Source: Portibacter lacus
GTDB lineage: Bacteria; Bacteroidota; Bacteroidia; Chitinophagales; Saprospiraceae
DNA: 64,000 nucleotides
Direction of reading: 5' to 3'
Assembly (NCBI RefSeq): GCF_021533215.1
Contig: NZ_JAJNKA010000009.1
Span: 1-64,000, forward strand
Position 1 is the first letter of the stretch, and each line of letters starts with the position of its first letter. Positions 47,038 to 56,206 of this stretch are shown here, piece by piece. A model generated the notes under the pieces. It was not told the DNA's origin and searched no databases. It saw nothing but the letters and a program-made list of their open reading frames with translations. The position numbers and the translations under genes are program-made.

Positions 47038-48387
47038 ATGAATAGAATTAAAATTGGTTGTTTGCTTGTAATTTTCAGTGCGCTGGCTTTTTCATGTAGA
47101 CCCACTGAGCAGGTTGAGAAACCAACTAATATTGTACTTGTGTTTGCTGATGACTTGGGTTACGGCGATCTAAGTTGCTATGGTCATCCTAATATCAAAA
47201 CAGAAAATCTGGATCAACTAGCAAGAGAAGGAATTCGATTCACCTCTTTTTATGCAGCGGCACCTGTATGTACACCTTCCAGAGCGGCTCTATTAACTGG
47301 GCGATATCCGATTAGAAATGCACCTAATAATTTTGGTCCTGAATCAAAAACTGGGTTGCCAACCACTGAAATTACTATTGCCGACCTCCTAAAAACGGTT
47401 GGGTATACCACTAAAGCAATCGGGAAATGGCATTTAGGACATCAGCCTGAATATCTGCCAACTTCGAGAGGATTTGATTCGTTTTATGGATTGCCTTATA
47501 GTAATGATATGATTCTTCCTTGGTGTCCATGGTTAACGGAAGAAGATAAACTATTTCTCTACGAAGATGCTTTACCGGTTAAAGAAATTGGATTTAATCA
47601 AGGTGAATTGACCATCGATTATACGCACAAGGCAACTGAATTTATTCAGAATAATAAAGACGAACCATTTTTTCTGTATCTGGCACACAGTATGCCTCAC
47701 TTGCCTATTAGTGCAAGTAAAGATTTTATTGGAACATCTAAGGCAGGTTTGTATGGAGATGTTATCGAAACCATTGACTGGAGTATGGGCCAAGTTTTAG
47801 GCGCGATTAAAGAAGCAGGAATAGAAGATAATACGATTGTCATATTTACAAGTGATAATGGGCCGTGGCAAAATTTACCTGAGAGAATGCTACAGAAAGG
47901 TGTGAAGGAAACGCATTCAGGAAGTGCTGGTCTACTTAGAGGTGCAAAAGCAACAACTTATGAAGGTGGATTTAGAGTTCCAGCGATAATTCGATGGCCA
48001 TCTGAAATTTCGGAGGGAATCGTATCACGTGATTTGGTAACAACCATGGACTTGTTTTCCACTTTAGTTCAGATTGTAGGTGCTGAATTACCTGATGATA
48101 GAGTAATAGACGGGCAAAATATTTACCCAATTCTAAAGGGTGAAAAAAGTACTTCTTCAGAATTGTTCTTTTATTGTATGGGGGAAAATTTACATGCAGT
48201 CAGAAAAGCAAATTGGAAATTAAGGTGCGCTGAGGGTGATTGCGAGTTGTATGATTTAGATCTGGATCCAAGCGAGCATTTTGATGTTGCAGCGGAAAAC
48301 CAAGATAAGGTAGGAGAACTCTATAAAGATCTAGTGAAATTTTCATTAGATACAGATGCTAAGTTTGAAGTAACTAAAACTAAATAA
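47038..48387 (+). CDS. Sulfatase lipoprotein
   Basis: I place the start at 47038, which gives 449 residues and a lipoprotein signal (ALAFSC). [15 protein letters not shown] and [15 protein letters not shown] are the family S1 signatures; Cys78 of CTPSR is the residue converted to formylglycine. KWHLGH and FTSDNGPW add further active-site positions. It would remove sulfate esters from polysaccharides or other organosulfates. No maturase (anSME) gene is in the window. The context (oxidoreductase upstream, Dus downstream on the other strand) does not tell its substrate. Confidence 0.87.
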   Translation: MNRIKIGCLLVIFSALAFSCRPTEQVEKPTNIVLVFADDLGYGDLSCYGHPNIKTENLDQLAREGIRFTSFYAAAPVCTPSRAALLTGRYPIRNAPNNFGPESKTGLPTTEITIADLLKTVGYTTKAIGKWHLGHQPEYLPTSRGFDSFYGLPYSNDMILPWCPWLTEEDKLFLYEDALPVKEIGFNQGELTIDYTHKATEFIQNNKDEPFFLYLAHSMPHLPISASKDFIGTSKAGLYGDVIETIDWSMGQVLGAIKEAGIEDNTIVIFTSDNGPWQNLPERMLQKGVKETHSGSAGLLRGAKATTYEGGFRVPAIIRWPSEISEGIVSRDLVTTMDLFSTLVQIVGAELPDDRVIDGQNIYPILKGEKSTSSELFFYCMGENLHAVRKANWKLRCAEGDCELYDLDLDPSEHFDVAAENQDKVGELYKDLVKFSLDTDAKFEVTKTK

Positions 48388-48579
48388 TCAACAGATAAAA
48401 TCAATATTATATTGATAGAAAAGAAAGCTTAAGACTTTAGCTTCTAAGAGATAATAGATTAACTGAATTTAGCATAGTTTGATATAATCCTTTTTATCTA
48501 TTGAAGATAGAATGATTAAACCCTGCAAGAATGCATCAAAAAGTAAAGGAAAGGAAATGTAAATATTTAAGAGATGCCA

Positions 48580-49539
48580 TCAATAATCAGCGATTCTTTC
48601 GCTTTCTAATATTGACCTTACAGCGTTGTCATATACTTCATATGTTTTGGCTTTTTTAATTTTCTTAACCACTTTGCTTGGATTAGGAAACATCGTAGAA
48701 AAATACTCCCAGTAACTCAGCATTTTTCTAATGACGGCTTTTTCACCGGTCAATTTCTGTTCTGCAGCAGTAAATAAGGTATCAAGATATTTACTAAACA
48801 CTTCCATTTTATCGTCTGGATACAAATGCGTTTCGTTTTTGATCATTTCAGGTAAAAATGGATCCGCAATAAGTCCTCGACCCAGCATCCAGTGGTCTAT
48901 ACTTGGAAATCTTTCGCTCAGATCTTCGAAGATGGCAACGGAAGTGATGTCACCATTATAGTATAATTTTTGTCCACAATGATCTATACAACGTTGAAAC
49001 CCTTCCAGATCTACGCCGCCATTATACAGTTGTGCACCTATCCTTGCATGAATACCTATGTTTTTAATCGGATACTTTTCTAAAACAGGAAAGACATCAA
49101 GAATTTCTCGACTGTGCTCATAACCCATTCGCATTTTCATCGAGACGATAATATCTGTTTCGGTGTGTACTTTGTTGAGGATGCGGTCTATTTTCTCAGG
49201 ATTTTTGATGAGTCCAGAGCCCATACCTTTATTGGTGACCATTGGATAGGGACAACCTAGATTCCAGTTGAGCTCTTTATAACCAAGCGAGCGAACATAC
49301 TTCGCAGCAAAAATGAATTCTTCCGCACTGCAAGTCATTACTTGTGGAATAACTTCTAGCCTTGTGTTGTTCTTGGGTTGGAGATCGCGCTCATATACTG
49401 TTTTGATGACCATTTTCCCGTTGAATCGAATGTAGGGCGCATAAAAATAATCTATCCCACTAAAGAACTGTTGGAAAGCATTCCGAAAGTGGAAGTCCGT
49501 ATATCCTTGAAGCGGAGAAGAAATAAGCTTATGTTGCAT
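48580..49539 (-). CDS. tRNA-dihydrouridine synthase
   Basis: Starting at the ATG at 49539 (319 residues), the protein opens with the conserved MQHKLISSPLQGYTD. The upstream in-frame extension of 18 codons lacks conservation. NLGCPYPMVTNKGMGSGL contains the catalytic Cys, and SMKMRMGYE and MLGRGLIADP are FMN/tRNA contacts of the Dus family. It reduces uridine to dihydrouridine in the tRNA D-loop. Which Dus subtype it is cannot be decided by eye. It diverges from the metallophosphoesterase gene. Confidence 0.88.
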   Translation of the reverse strand: MQHKLISSPLQGYTDFHFRNAFQQFFSGIDYFYAPYIRFNGKMVIKTVYERDLQPKNNTRLEVIPQVMTCSAEEFIFAAKYVRSLGYKELNWNLGCPYPMVTNKGMGSGLIKNPEKIDRILNKVHTETDIIVSMKMRMGYEHSREILDVFPVLEKYPIKNIGIHARIGAQLYNGGVDLEGFQRCIDHCGQKLYYNGDITSVAIFEDLSERFPSIDHWMLGRGLIADPFLPEMIKNETHLYPDDKMEVFSKYLDTLFTAAEQKLTGEKAVIRKMLSYWEYFSTMFPNPSKVVKKIKKAKTYEVYDNAVRSILESERIADY

Positions 49540-49631
49540 AAGGATGCAAATATAAGTTGGATTAATTGTTTTCTTTCTAGGCCTGAAGGCCAATTTTAAA
49601 TAAAGTGATATCTTGATAAAAATTAACCTCC

Positions 49632-50663
49632 ATGCTATTGATGAAAAGCAAATTATTTAAAATCGGATTAGATAAGCATTTAGCGTTGGTGTTAATGGCG
49701 ATGATTATGCTGTGCAGCGGATGCTCGTCTCTTAACATTGGCGCAGATCCAGCCAAAAAACCTTTCACTATTGTTGTTTTGCCTGACACCCAGAATTACG
49801 CAGATGTTCGTGAGAAGTGGGCTCAAAGCCATTTTAATATTCCAGATCAGCGATTTTGTTTTTATGAGCAAACGAAGTGGATTAAGAATAACAAGAAAAA
49901 GCTTAACATTCAGATGGTTGCCCACGTAGGTGATATTGTTCAGTATGATTATCCAGATGAATGGGCGATTGCTGATACCGCATTCACGACGATCGATAAC
50001 ACTGTTCCTTACATTCTAAGTCTTGGAAATCATGATATGGGTTGCGAAATTAAACCAGGCACCGCGCATTCAAGAGAAACAAAAGTCAACAACTATTTCC
50101 CGCCTTCTAGATTTGAAAACAATCCTATATATCAGTATGGTGGCAACCTAGATAATCGATCTGACAACTACTTTTTAACCTTCGAAGAGGCAGGAATGAA
50201 GTTCTTGATGCTAAGTCTAGAGTTTAAACCGAGAGACGAGGCATTAGCGTGGGCAAACAAGGTTGTTGCCGCTCACCCGAATCATCAATGCATCATTGTA
50301 ACACATGCCTATCTCATGAAAAATGGTCAGAGATTTACTTCGCTAAATTATGATATAGAAGGAAATGCAGGAGAAGAGATGTGGGAGAAGTTAGTTAGTC
50401 TTCACAAGAATATATTTATGGTGGTGTGCGGCCATACGGAACCGAATGCAAGGTTAGTCAGTAAAGGTGTGCATGGGAACAATGTCTATCAGCTCTTATC
50501 TGATTTCCAATTTGAAAAAGGAGGACAAGGTTTCTTAAGAATCATGAAATTTTATCCAGAAGAAAAGAGAATTGACGTATCAACTTACTCACCTGTTTTA
50601 AAGGAGTATAAAGAAGATCCACGAAATAAGTTTTCATTGGAATTTAATCTAGAGCAAGACTAG
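49632..50663 (+). CDS. Calcineurin-like metallophosphoesterase lipoprotein
   Basis: The 343-residue protein begins with a lipoprotein signal (lipobox CSGC); a second ATG three codons in is equally possible. VLPDTQNY, HVGDIVQYD, SLGNHDMG, VTHAYLM and VCGHTEPN are the ordered metal-binding motifs of calcineurin-like phosphoesterases. It is probably an outer-surface or periplasmic enzyme on a phosphate ester; the substrate is unknown. Two genes downstream lie on the same strand with short gaps. Confidence 0.82.
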   Translation: MLLMKSKLFKIGLDKHLALVLMAMIMLCSGCSSLNIGADPAKKPFTIVVLPDTQNYADVREKWAQSHFNIPDQRFCFYEQTKWIKNNKKKLNIQMVAHVGDIVQYDYPDEWAIADTAFTTIDNTVPYILSLGNHDMGCEIKPGTAHSRETKVNNYFPPSRFENNPIYQYGGNLDNRSDNYFLTFEEAGMKFLMLSLEFKPRDEALAWANKVVAAHPNHQCIIVTHAYLMKNGQRFTSLNYDIEGNAGEEMWEKLVSLHKNIFMVVCGHTEPNARLVSKGVHGNNVYQLLSDFQFEKGGQGFLRIMKFYPEEKRIDVSTYSPVLKEYKEDPRNKFSLEFNLEQD

Positions 50664-50692
50664 GTATTGGAAGCAGTAAAATAATAGTAATT

Positions 50693-51256
50693 ATGAAATG
50701 TTCAGTTTTTATAGCAACGAGTGCAGATGGATTTATTGCGGATCGCGAAGGTGGTGTCGATTGGCTGCATACTGCGGGAAATGGTCATGTCATAGAAGGT
50801 GACAACGCAGATATGGGAATGAAAAAATACATGTCATCGGTAGACTGTATGATCATGGGACGGAAGTGTATGGAAACGATTGCTGGTTTTAATTTGACAC
50901 CAGAACAATGGCCATATGGAGATATTAAAATATATGCGCTGAGCAATACGGTAACCGTTCCGCCTAATAATCTGAAAGATAAAATAGAAATGTACGCTGG
51001 GGACTTGAATGACCTCGTTTCTACATTAGAAAATCAAGGTTACAAGCATGCATATATAGATGGTGGAACGACCATCCAAGCATTTATTAACTTAGGATTA
51101 ATCAATGAGCTAACCATCACTCGAGCGCCGATATTGCTAGGAGAAGGAATTCCACTATTTGGAAAAACAACTAAGCCGCTAAAACTGGAACAAGCTGAAG
51201 CCATCGCTTTTCCGAACGACTTTATTCAAGTGAAGTACAAGGTGAATTATGAGTAA
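50693..51256 (+). CDS. RibD C-terminal/DHFR-like reductase
   Basis: This 187-residue protein has the RibD_C/dihydrofolate-reductase-like fold: SVFIATSADGFIADREGGVDWL near the start, MIMGRKCMETI, and HAYIDGGTTIQAFINLGLINELTITRAPILLGEGIPLF near the end. It is a stand-alone member of the family often called YyaP/YwjB-like. It is cytosolic and NADPH-dependent; its substrate is unknown. It follows the phosphoesterase gene by 29 bases. Confidence 0.85.
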   Translation: MKCSVFIATSADGFIADREGGVDWLHTAGNGHVIEGDNADMGMKKYMSSVDCMIMGRKCMETIAGFNLTPEQWPYGDIKIYALSNTVTVPPNNLKDKIEMYAGDLNDLVSTLENQGYKHAYIDGGTTIQAFINLGLINELTITRAPILLGEGIPLFGKTTKPLKLEQAEAIAFPNDFIQVKYKVNYE

Positions 51257-51478
51257 AATCTGATTTCGAGAGTCTAAAGTCTTTGTTGGTTTGTAGTTTG
51301 GATATTGTTTATAGACCTTCCAGATGAACTACTACGATTGATTTTTTGTTGAGACTATGTCTTTGATTGTCAATGTTTTAATTGTGGATGTGAAGGAATT
51401 TTTATAAAGAATTGTTATTTTCTTGTATCCTTTTTAATGATTTCTGGTCTCCTAATTGAACATAAAAAATAAAGAACG

Positions 51479-51592
51479 ATGAATAATTGTAAATGTACCA
51501 ATTGTGATTGCACAAAGTGTAATTGCAAGAATTGCTTAGAGAGCAACTGTCCATGCACGAAATGTGAATGCGATAAATGTACTTGTTGTTAA
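51479..51592 (+). CDS. 37-residue CxCxx pentad-repeat protein (metallothionein-like)
   Basis: The frame opens with ATG at 51479 and ends with TAA at 51590. The 37-residue product has 14 cysteines. From residue 4 the sequence is strictly periodic in five: Cys at 4, 9, 14, 19, 24, 29 and 34, and a second Cys two residues later at 6, 11, 16, 26, 31 and 36 (position 21 is Glu), plus Cys37. The fifth pentad position is always Asn or Lys. There are no aromatic residues or His. Density and CxC spacing are those of metal-thiolate proteins, so binding of zinc, copper or cadmium is inferred. No known metallothionein family is recognised. It lies 48 bases upstream of a SigZ-like sigma gene and is followed by a hairpin. 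Confidence 0.72.
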   Translation: MNNCKCTNCDCTKCNCKNCLESNCPCTKCECDKCTCC

Positions 51593-51600
51593 AACATATG

Positions 51601-51628
51601 AAGGCTAGTTTTACGAACTAGCCTTTAC
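51601..51628 (+). terminator. Hairpin between the CxCxx gene and sigZ
   Basis: AAGGCTAGTT (51601-51610) and AACTAGCCTT (51616-51625) form a perfect ten-pair stem with a five-base loop. The T-tract is weak (TTTACTT). It ends 12 bases before the sigZ start, so it may terminate the mini-gene only partly and act as an attenuator of sigZ. Confidence 0.65.
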
Positions 51629-51640
51629 TTATAATTAACT

Positions 51641-52168
51641 ATGGAAACTCAAGATATATGGAGCGATTTTAATGATGAGCTTTACCTTTTCATTTTGAAG
51701 CGGGTGAAAGACGCAAGTGCAAGTAATGATGTTTTTCAAAACACCTTTTTAAAAATTCATAAGAATTTGTCCAAGCTTAGAAGTGATAAGAAAGTAAAGC
51801 CTTGGATCTTTCAGATTGCAAGAAATGAAATTGCGAATCACTTTAATAAAGAAGCCAGTCAAATAGAAGCTAAGAGGTCGGATGCAGAAATTCCGATTGA
51901 AAATTATCAGAATATTTGCTGCTTCGATAAGTTCATTAATAATTTGCCAGAAATCTATAACGAGGTAATCGAGTTAGTTTACATTAAAGGATTAAAGCAA
52001 AAAGAAGCCGCGGCGTCTTTAGGAATAAGTCTGGAGAATGTAAAAGTGAGGATTAGCAGAGCAAAAGACCTTCTAAAGCAAAATTTTAGTCAATGTTGTA
52101 AGTATGAATTTGATAAAAATGGTAAATTGAGTGGGGAAGCTAACTGTACTGCTTGCAATACCATTTAA
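51641..52168 (+). CDS. sigZ: SigZ-like ECF RNA polymerase sigma factor with Cys-rich tail
   Basis: The 175-residue protein has region 2 (DVFQNTFLKIHKNLSKLR, KPWIFQIARNEIANHF) and region 4 (LPEIYNEVIELVYIKGLKQ, EAAASLGISLENVKVRISRA) of ECF sigma-70 factors and resembles SigZ. Its last 25 residues are unusual: a QCCKYEF pair, then a GEANCTACNTI CxxC, with a further CC pair at the domain linker (NICCFDKF). These could bind a metal or form redox-sensitive thiols. No anti-sigma gene adjoins it, so control may rest in the tail. The CxCxx protein lies just upstream and an SDR gene starts eight bases downstream. SigZ assignment is from memory of the family. Confidence 0.72.
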   Translation: METQDIWSDFNDELYLFILKRVKDASASNDVFQNTFLKIHKNLSKLRSDKKVKPWIFQIARNEIANHFNKEASQIEAKRSDAEIPIENYQNICCFDKFINNLPEIYNEVIELVYIKGLKQKEAAASLGISLENVKVRISRAKDLLKQNFSQCCKYEFDKNGKLSGEANCTACNTI

Positions 52169-52175
52169 AATAAAG

Positions 52176-53039
52176 ATGAAAAATAAAATATGTTTAATAA
52201 CTGGTGGAAATTCTGGAATTGGAAAACAAGCCGCAATTCAATTAGCTCAAGCCGGATTCCGAGTTATTATTGGGGTTCGAAATCTAAGCCGAGGAGAAAA
52301 GGCGCTGTCAGAAATTAAAGAAATTTCCAAATCTTCCACCGTTGAACTGCTGAATGTTGATATGTCATCTCAGCAATCTGTTGTATCAGCAGCAAAAGAT
52401 CTTCATTTACGTGCAGATCGCCTAGACGTGTTGATTCATAATGCTGCAGATTTTGATATCGCTAGAAAACAAGCGGAGCAATCTATAGATGGAGTGGAAA
52501 GTATTTGGGCAACCAATCATATTGGTCCTATCCTGCTAACCAATTCGGTTTTAGATTTATTGAAGAAAAGTGACCAAGGGCGAATCATCACTATCGCATC
52601 TCAAGGATTAGTCATGCATCCGAAAATGGAAGTTGATCTGGATGATCCAGAATTTAAACATAGAAAATTTACAGTACCGAAAGCTTACTATCAGTCGAAG
52701 CTCGCTCAAGTTATGTACACTTATTGGCTATCGGAATCTCTTAAGGATACCGCGATCACTGCAAATTGTATTCGAGTTACGAATGTAAAAGTGGATATTA
52801 ATAGGTATCCAGATATTTCCCGGATCATGAAATTTGCTTATTCTCTAAAAAGTCGCTTCTCTATTTCGGCAGAAGAGATGGCAAAGACTTATACCTATTT
52901 GGCAACTTCACCAGAATTGAACAAAGTATCAGGGAAGTATTTCAATGAGAAAAATAAGATGGTGAAATCATCTGCGTATAGCATGGATAAATCTAATATC
53001 GACGCTGTAATGGAAATGTCTTTGAAATATATTGGATAA
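52176..53039 (+). CDS. Short-chain dehydrogenase/reductase
   Basis: I use the ATG at 52176 (287 residues), just after the sigZ stop; the open frame begins earlier inside sigZ. TGGNSGIG gives the NAD(P)-binding loop, HNAADFD the NxA motif, and YQSKLAQ the catalytic YxxxK. The layout resembles retinol-dehydrogenase/WWOX-like SDRs. The substrate is unknown. Its short spacing makes it a likely member of the sigZ operon. Confidence 0.83.
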   Translation: MKNKICLITGGNSGIGKQAAIQLAQAGFRVIIGVRNLSRGEKALSEIKEISKSSTVELLNVDMSSQQSVVSAAKDLHLRADRLDVLIHNAADFDIARKQAEQSIDGVESIWATNHIGPILLTNSVLDLLKKSDQGRIITIASQGLVMHPKMEVDLDDPEFKHRKFTVPKAYYQSKLAQVMYTYWLSESLKDTAITANCIRVTNVKVDINRYPDISRIMKFAYSLKSRFSISAEEMAKTYTYLATSPELNKVSGKYFNEKNKMVKSSAYSMDKSNIDAVMEMSLKYIG

Positions 53040-53432
53040 GAGGTGAAAGAGCGTTCGATGCATACATTGCCCAAATATTCCCTTCGGCACATTTTACATT
53101 GACCAAAAAATCTTAAGCAAAATATAGGTTAGAGGTTTACTATTCGAATAGTCATATCGGTAATCTTGTTAATAATCTCTTAAATGTTTTATTCCTGACA
53201 TTAATTATTGGCCAAATGATGTACATTTGTGTTGTGTACGATATAAGCGTGTGCGATGTAATTGTTTCTGAGGATTTTAATATCATCGATATCAACTAGT
53301 TTTAGTGTACAAGAGGCTTGTAATAGTGGAGATTGTAAGATTAATTCGCAAAATTATAGTATTACACTAAACCTTGCAAAAGTGCAGGGTAGCGTGTATA
53401 GGCTTATTAAAAATCATGAAAACTTTTTATTA
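53040..53432. other. Upstream region of the OhrR-like gene
   Basis: No gene is supported. The frame of the regulator stays open upstream to a TTG at 53262, but that extension has no conserved features. TACATTTG at 53222-53229 matches the TAnnTTTG -7 consensus; without a good -33 it is only a weak candidate and would leave a leader of about 200 bases. Confidence 0.4.
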
Positions 53433-53885
53433 ATGGATGACTCAAAATTGAAATTAAGCGATCAGATCTGCTTCCCGATATATTCGGTTTCCCGTCTTCT
53501 GACTAAGGCTTACAAGCCCTACTTAGACGCAATGGGAGTAACCTATCCACAATACTTAGTGCTGATGGTATTATGGGAAGAGAATAATCTACCTGTTAAG
53601 CAGATTACTGAGAAGTTGTTATTAAATACAAATACCGTCTCTCCATTATTGAAGAGAATGGAAAAGTTAGCACTCATTCAGCGTCAGAGATGTCCAAATG
53701 ATGAAAGAAGTGTGATTGTACAATTAACGGAAAAAGGAGCGCTCTTAAAAAATAAAGCGCAATGTATACCAGAAAATCTCCTCAAAATTCTGGTTACTGA
53801 AAACATCAATTTAGAGGAAGTATTACAGTTAAAAGGATTACTGAATCAATGGATTGAAATTCTTAAAGAAAACGATAATCATTAA
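53433..53885 (+). CDS. OhrR-like MarR-family redox regulator
   Basis: From the ATG at 53433 the protein has 150 residues. DQICFPIYSVSRLL and YLDAMGVTYPQYLVLMVLWE are OhrR hallmarks, with the peroxide-sensing Cys at residue 13. The winged helix includes LLLNTNTVSPLLKRMEKL and the wing RCPNDERSVIVQLT. OhrR proteins repress genes for organic-hydroperoxide defence until the Cys is oxidised. No ohr gene adjoins it; instead a nitroreductase follows 22 bases later and is the likely target and operon partner. Confidence 0.83.
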   Translation: MDDSKLKLSDQICFPIYSVSRLLTKAYKPYLDAMGVTYPQYLVLMVLWEENNLPVKQITEKLLLNTNTVSPLLKRMEKLALIQRQRCPNDERSVIVQLTEKGALLKNKAQCIPENLLKILVTENINLEEVLQLKGLLNQWIEILKENDNH

Positions 53886-53907
53886 ATAAAATAAATATAA
53901 AATTAGA

Positions 53908-54540
53908 ATGGAATTAATAGATAAATTAAACTGGAGATACGCGGCAAAAGCCATGAATGGTAAGAAAGTGCCTCAAGAAAAAATTGACAACATTATAGAA
54001 GCAATTTCTCTTGCTCCAACCTCTAGCGGATTGCAACCTTTCGAAGTAATCGTAGTTACGAATCAAGAGGTAAAGGAAAAAATTAGACCGATTGCATGGG
54101 ATCAATCTGTGATCACAGACTGTTCACATCTTTTCGTTTTTGCGGCATGGGATACTTATACTGCAGATCGAATTAACAAGATGTTTGACTTAACGAATGA
54201 AGTTCGTGGTTTTAAGAACGAAGGGTGGGAGAATTACCGACAGATGTTGCTAGGAAGTTACCCACAGAAAGAGGAAGAGGTGAATTTTAACCATGCAGCA
54301 AGACAGGCATATATCGCATTTTCGCAAGCGATAGCTGCAGCAGCATTTGAAGGAGTTGATGCTACACCATTAGAAGGATTCGATCCAGATGCTTTAGATG
54401 AGATATTAGGTCTTAGAGAAAAGGGATTAAGAAGTTGTGTGATGTTACCAATAGGTTATAGAGACACAGATAATGACTGGTTAGTGAACCTTAAGAAAGT
54501 TAGAAAAAGCAAAGAAGATTTAGTGACGGTAGTTGCATAA
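53908..54540 (+). CDS. Nitroreductase-family FMN oxidoreductase
   Basis: The 210-residue protein begins with WRYAAKAMNG and continues with APTSSGLQPFEVIVV, SQAIAAAAFEGVDATPLEGFD and MLPIGYRDTDNDW, which match NfsB-like oxygen-insensitive NAD(P)H nitroreductases. It is cytosolic and acts on quinones or nitro compounds. Its place beside an OhrR-like regulator suggests thiol or peroxide-responsive expression. A strong terminator follows. Confidence 0.87.
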   Translation: MELIDKLNWRYAAKAMNGKKVPQEKIDNIIEAISLAPTSSGLQPFEVIVVTNQEVKEKIRPIAWDQSVITDCSHLFVFAAWDTYTADRINKMFDLTNEVRGFKNEGWENYRQMLLGSYPQKEEEVNFNHAARQAYIAFSQAIAAAAFEGVDATPLEGFDPDALDEILGLREKGLRSCVMLPIGYRDTDNDWLVNLKKVRKSKEDLVTVVA

Positions 54541-54566
54541 TTCTTGTTAAGAAAAACAATAAATAA

Positions 54567-54600
54567 AGGCGGTTTGGGAGTAATCCCAAGCCGCTTTTTT
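54567..54600 (+). terminator. Terminator of the OhrR-nitroreductase operon
   Basis: GCGGTTTGGGA (54569-54579) pairs with TCCCAAGCCGC (54584-54594) with one G-T pair and is followed by TTTTTTG. Confidence 0.85.
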
Positions 54601-54770
54601 GTTTATTAGATCAAATTCCTCTGTGAAAATATTTTTGCCTCCTCACAGTGGAGAATATTTTTCAAACACAGAGCTTGATTGTCAGGTCGAGATACTTAAC
54701 TGATTTATCCATATTAATTTAAGATAACCGTTAAATTAGATATCTAGTTTGTAATTGTAGATTTCTAAAG

Positions 54771-55610
54771 ATGATAAACAGAAAAAATATTGATATAAAA
54801 GGTAGGACAGTGATTGAGAAGCTACATGTTCTTATGCCTTTGAGTCAAAATCCTGTTTTTCAAGACGAAGCTTGTTTCTTATACTTCTCCGAAGGTGGAG
54901 CTAATATTTCAGCACCGACTCAAAAATTGACCATTAAAGAAAACCAAGGTGTTCTATTAAAATGTGGTACCTATTTTGCCGATCTTTTTCAGGATCAAAG
55001 TTCAGGAGCATGTGAAGTTTGTGTAATCCATTTCTATCCCGATCTGTTGCAGGAAATATTTAAAGAAGAGGTCCCTTTTTTTGTTAAAGACAAGCCAAAT
55101 GCAAAGTATATGCATGGTGTTTCTAAGACAAATGTCATAGACCCTTTTATGAAAAGTCTGCAATTTTATTTTGAAAATCCCCAGATGGCACAGGAAGAGA
55201 TTCTTTATTTGAAAATAAAAGAACTGATTCTATTATTACTCCATACAGATGCAGCAAGTACTATTATAGAATTATACAGTCATTTTTTTACTCCTCAGAA
55301 AGCAAATATTCTAGAAGTTATAGAAGCACATCTGTATTCTAATCTGACATTAGATCAATTAGCCTCTCTGGCTGGGCAGAGTCTCTCCACCTTCAAAAGA
55401 AAATTTAAGAAACATTTTAATAATACCCCAGCCAACTATATCCGTAATAAAAGGATGAATAAAGCAACTGACCTTTTGGTGTATTCTTCATTAACGATAA
55501 GAGAAATCTGTTTTAAAATTGGTTATGAAGACACTTCATATTTTTCCAGACTTTTCAATAAGAAGTATAACATGTTGCCTTCAGATTATAGAAAAACACA
55601 TCAAAGGTAG
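54771..55610 (+). CDS. AraC-family transcriptional regulator
   Basis: The 279-residue protein has an N-terminal cupin-like half (SAPTQKLTIKENQGVLLKCGTYF) and a C-terminal AraC double helix-turn-helix (LTLDQLASLAGQSLSTFKRKF and REICFKIGYEDTSYFSRLF, ending LPSDYRK). It is not fused to a sensor kinase. It precedes the membrane protein, peroxiredoxin-like and DUF2141 genes on the same strand, 110 bases apart, and may control them. Confidence 0.85.
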   Translation: MINRKNIDIKGRTVIEKLHVLMPLSQNPVFQDEACFLYFSEGGANISAPTQKLTIKENQGVLLKCGTYFADLFQDQSSGACEVCVIHFYPDLLQEIFKEEVPFFVKDKPNAKYMHGVSKTNVIDPFMKSLQFYFENPQMAQEEILYLKIKELILLLLHTDAASTIIELYSHFFTPQKANILEVIEAHLYSNLTLDQLASLAGQSLSTFKRKFKKHFNNTPANYIRNKRMNKATDLLVYSSLTIREICFKIGYEDTSYFSRLFNKKYNMLPSDYRKTHQR

Positions 55611-55720
55611 CGGTCAGATCTTGTCTGAACTGAAAGTCCTGTATTCTGGACGATTTGCCTTAGCCCCCAGATAATCAGGGACAATATCTTTGTTTTAGAA
55701 ATAATCAAAACAAAATAAAT

Positions 55721-56206
55721 ATGAATTCCCTAATCATCTTAAGCATGCAATGCATGTTCAGCATGCTCATTTTTTACCTAATTGTTAAGTGGTATGTTAT
55801 TCCAGAAATTAATAAAGAAACCAAGTTTGAAATTTTAGCTTTCTTACTTCTTATCAATGTTTTTCGGTATTTGCCTCTTTCACTATTTATGCCGGGACAG
55901 GTTGCGGAGGATTTCCCTTTTTACTTAAAGGAGAGCATTGCTTACGGTGATTTCCTTTCTGGTTTTCTAGCCTTGATTGCACTGCTTTTACTGAAATCAA
56001 AAAAGAAATCTGCAGTTAAATTCACATGGCTTTTTTCTATAGTGAGTATCCTTGATATTTGTATTGTGATGACTTTAGCAATGATTGAAAAGGTATATCT
56101 ATTACCTCTTGGTGCAAACTACTTTACGGTTTCGGTTTATGTGCCAATGTTAATAGTAATACAAATCGTGATATTGCGAATCCTTACTGTTAAATCATTC
56201 CAATGA
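55721..56206 (+). CDS. Four-helix membrane protein of unknown family
   Basis: This 161-residue protein has hydrophobic segments near 1-25, 36-58, 70-92, 101-121 and 131-155. The loops are short and slightly basic inside. I recognise no family and no catalytic residues. Its stop overlaps the start of the peroxiredoxin-like gene by four bases (ATGA), so it is translationally coupled to it. Confidence 0.6.
   Translation: MNSLIILSMQCMFSMLIFYLIVKWYVIPEINKETKFEILAFLLLINVFRYLPLSLFMPGQVAEDFPFYLKESIAYGDFLSGFLALIALLLLKSKKKSAVKFTWLFSIVSILDICIVMTLAMIEKVYLLPLGANYFTVSVYVPMLIVIQIVILRILTVKSFQ

Noticed and set aside
53262-53432. N-terminal extension of the OhrR-like protein from a TTG
   Set aside because: The extra 57 codons have no similarity to the family, which begins close to the conserved DQIC motif.
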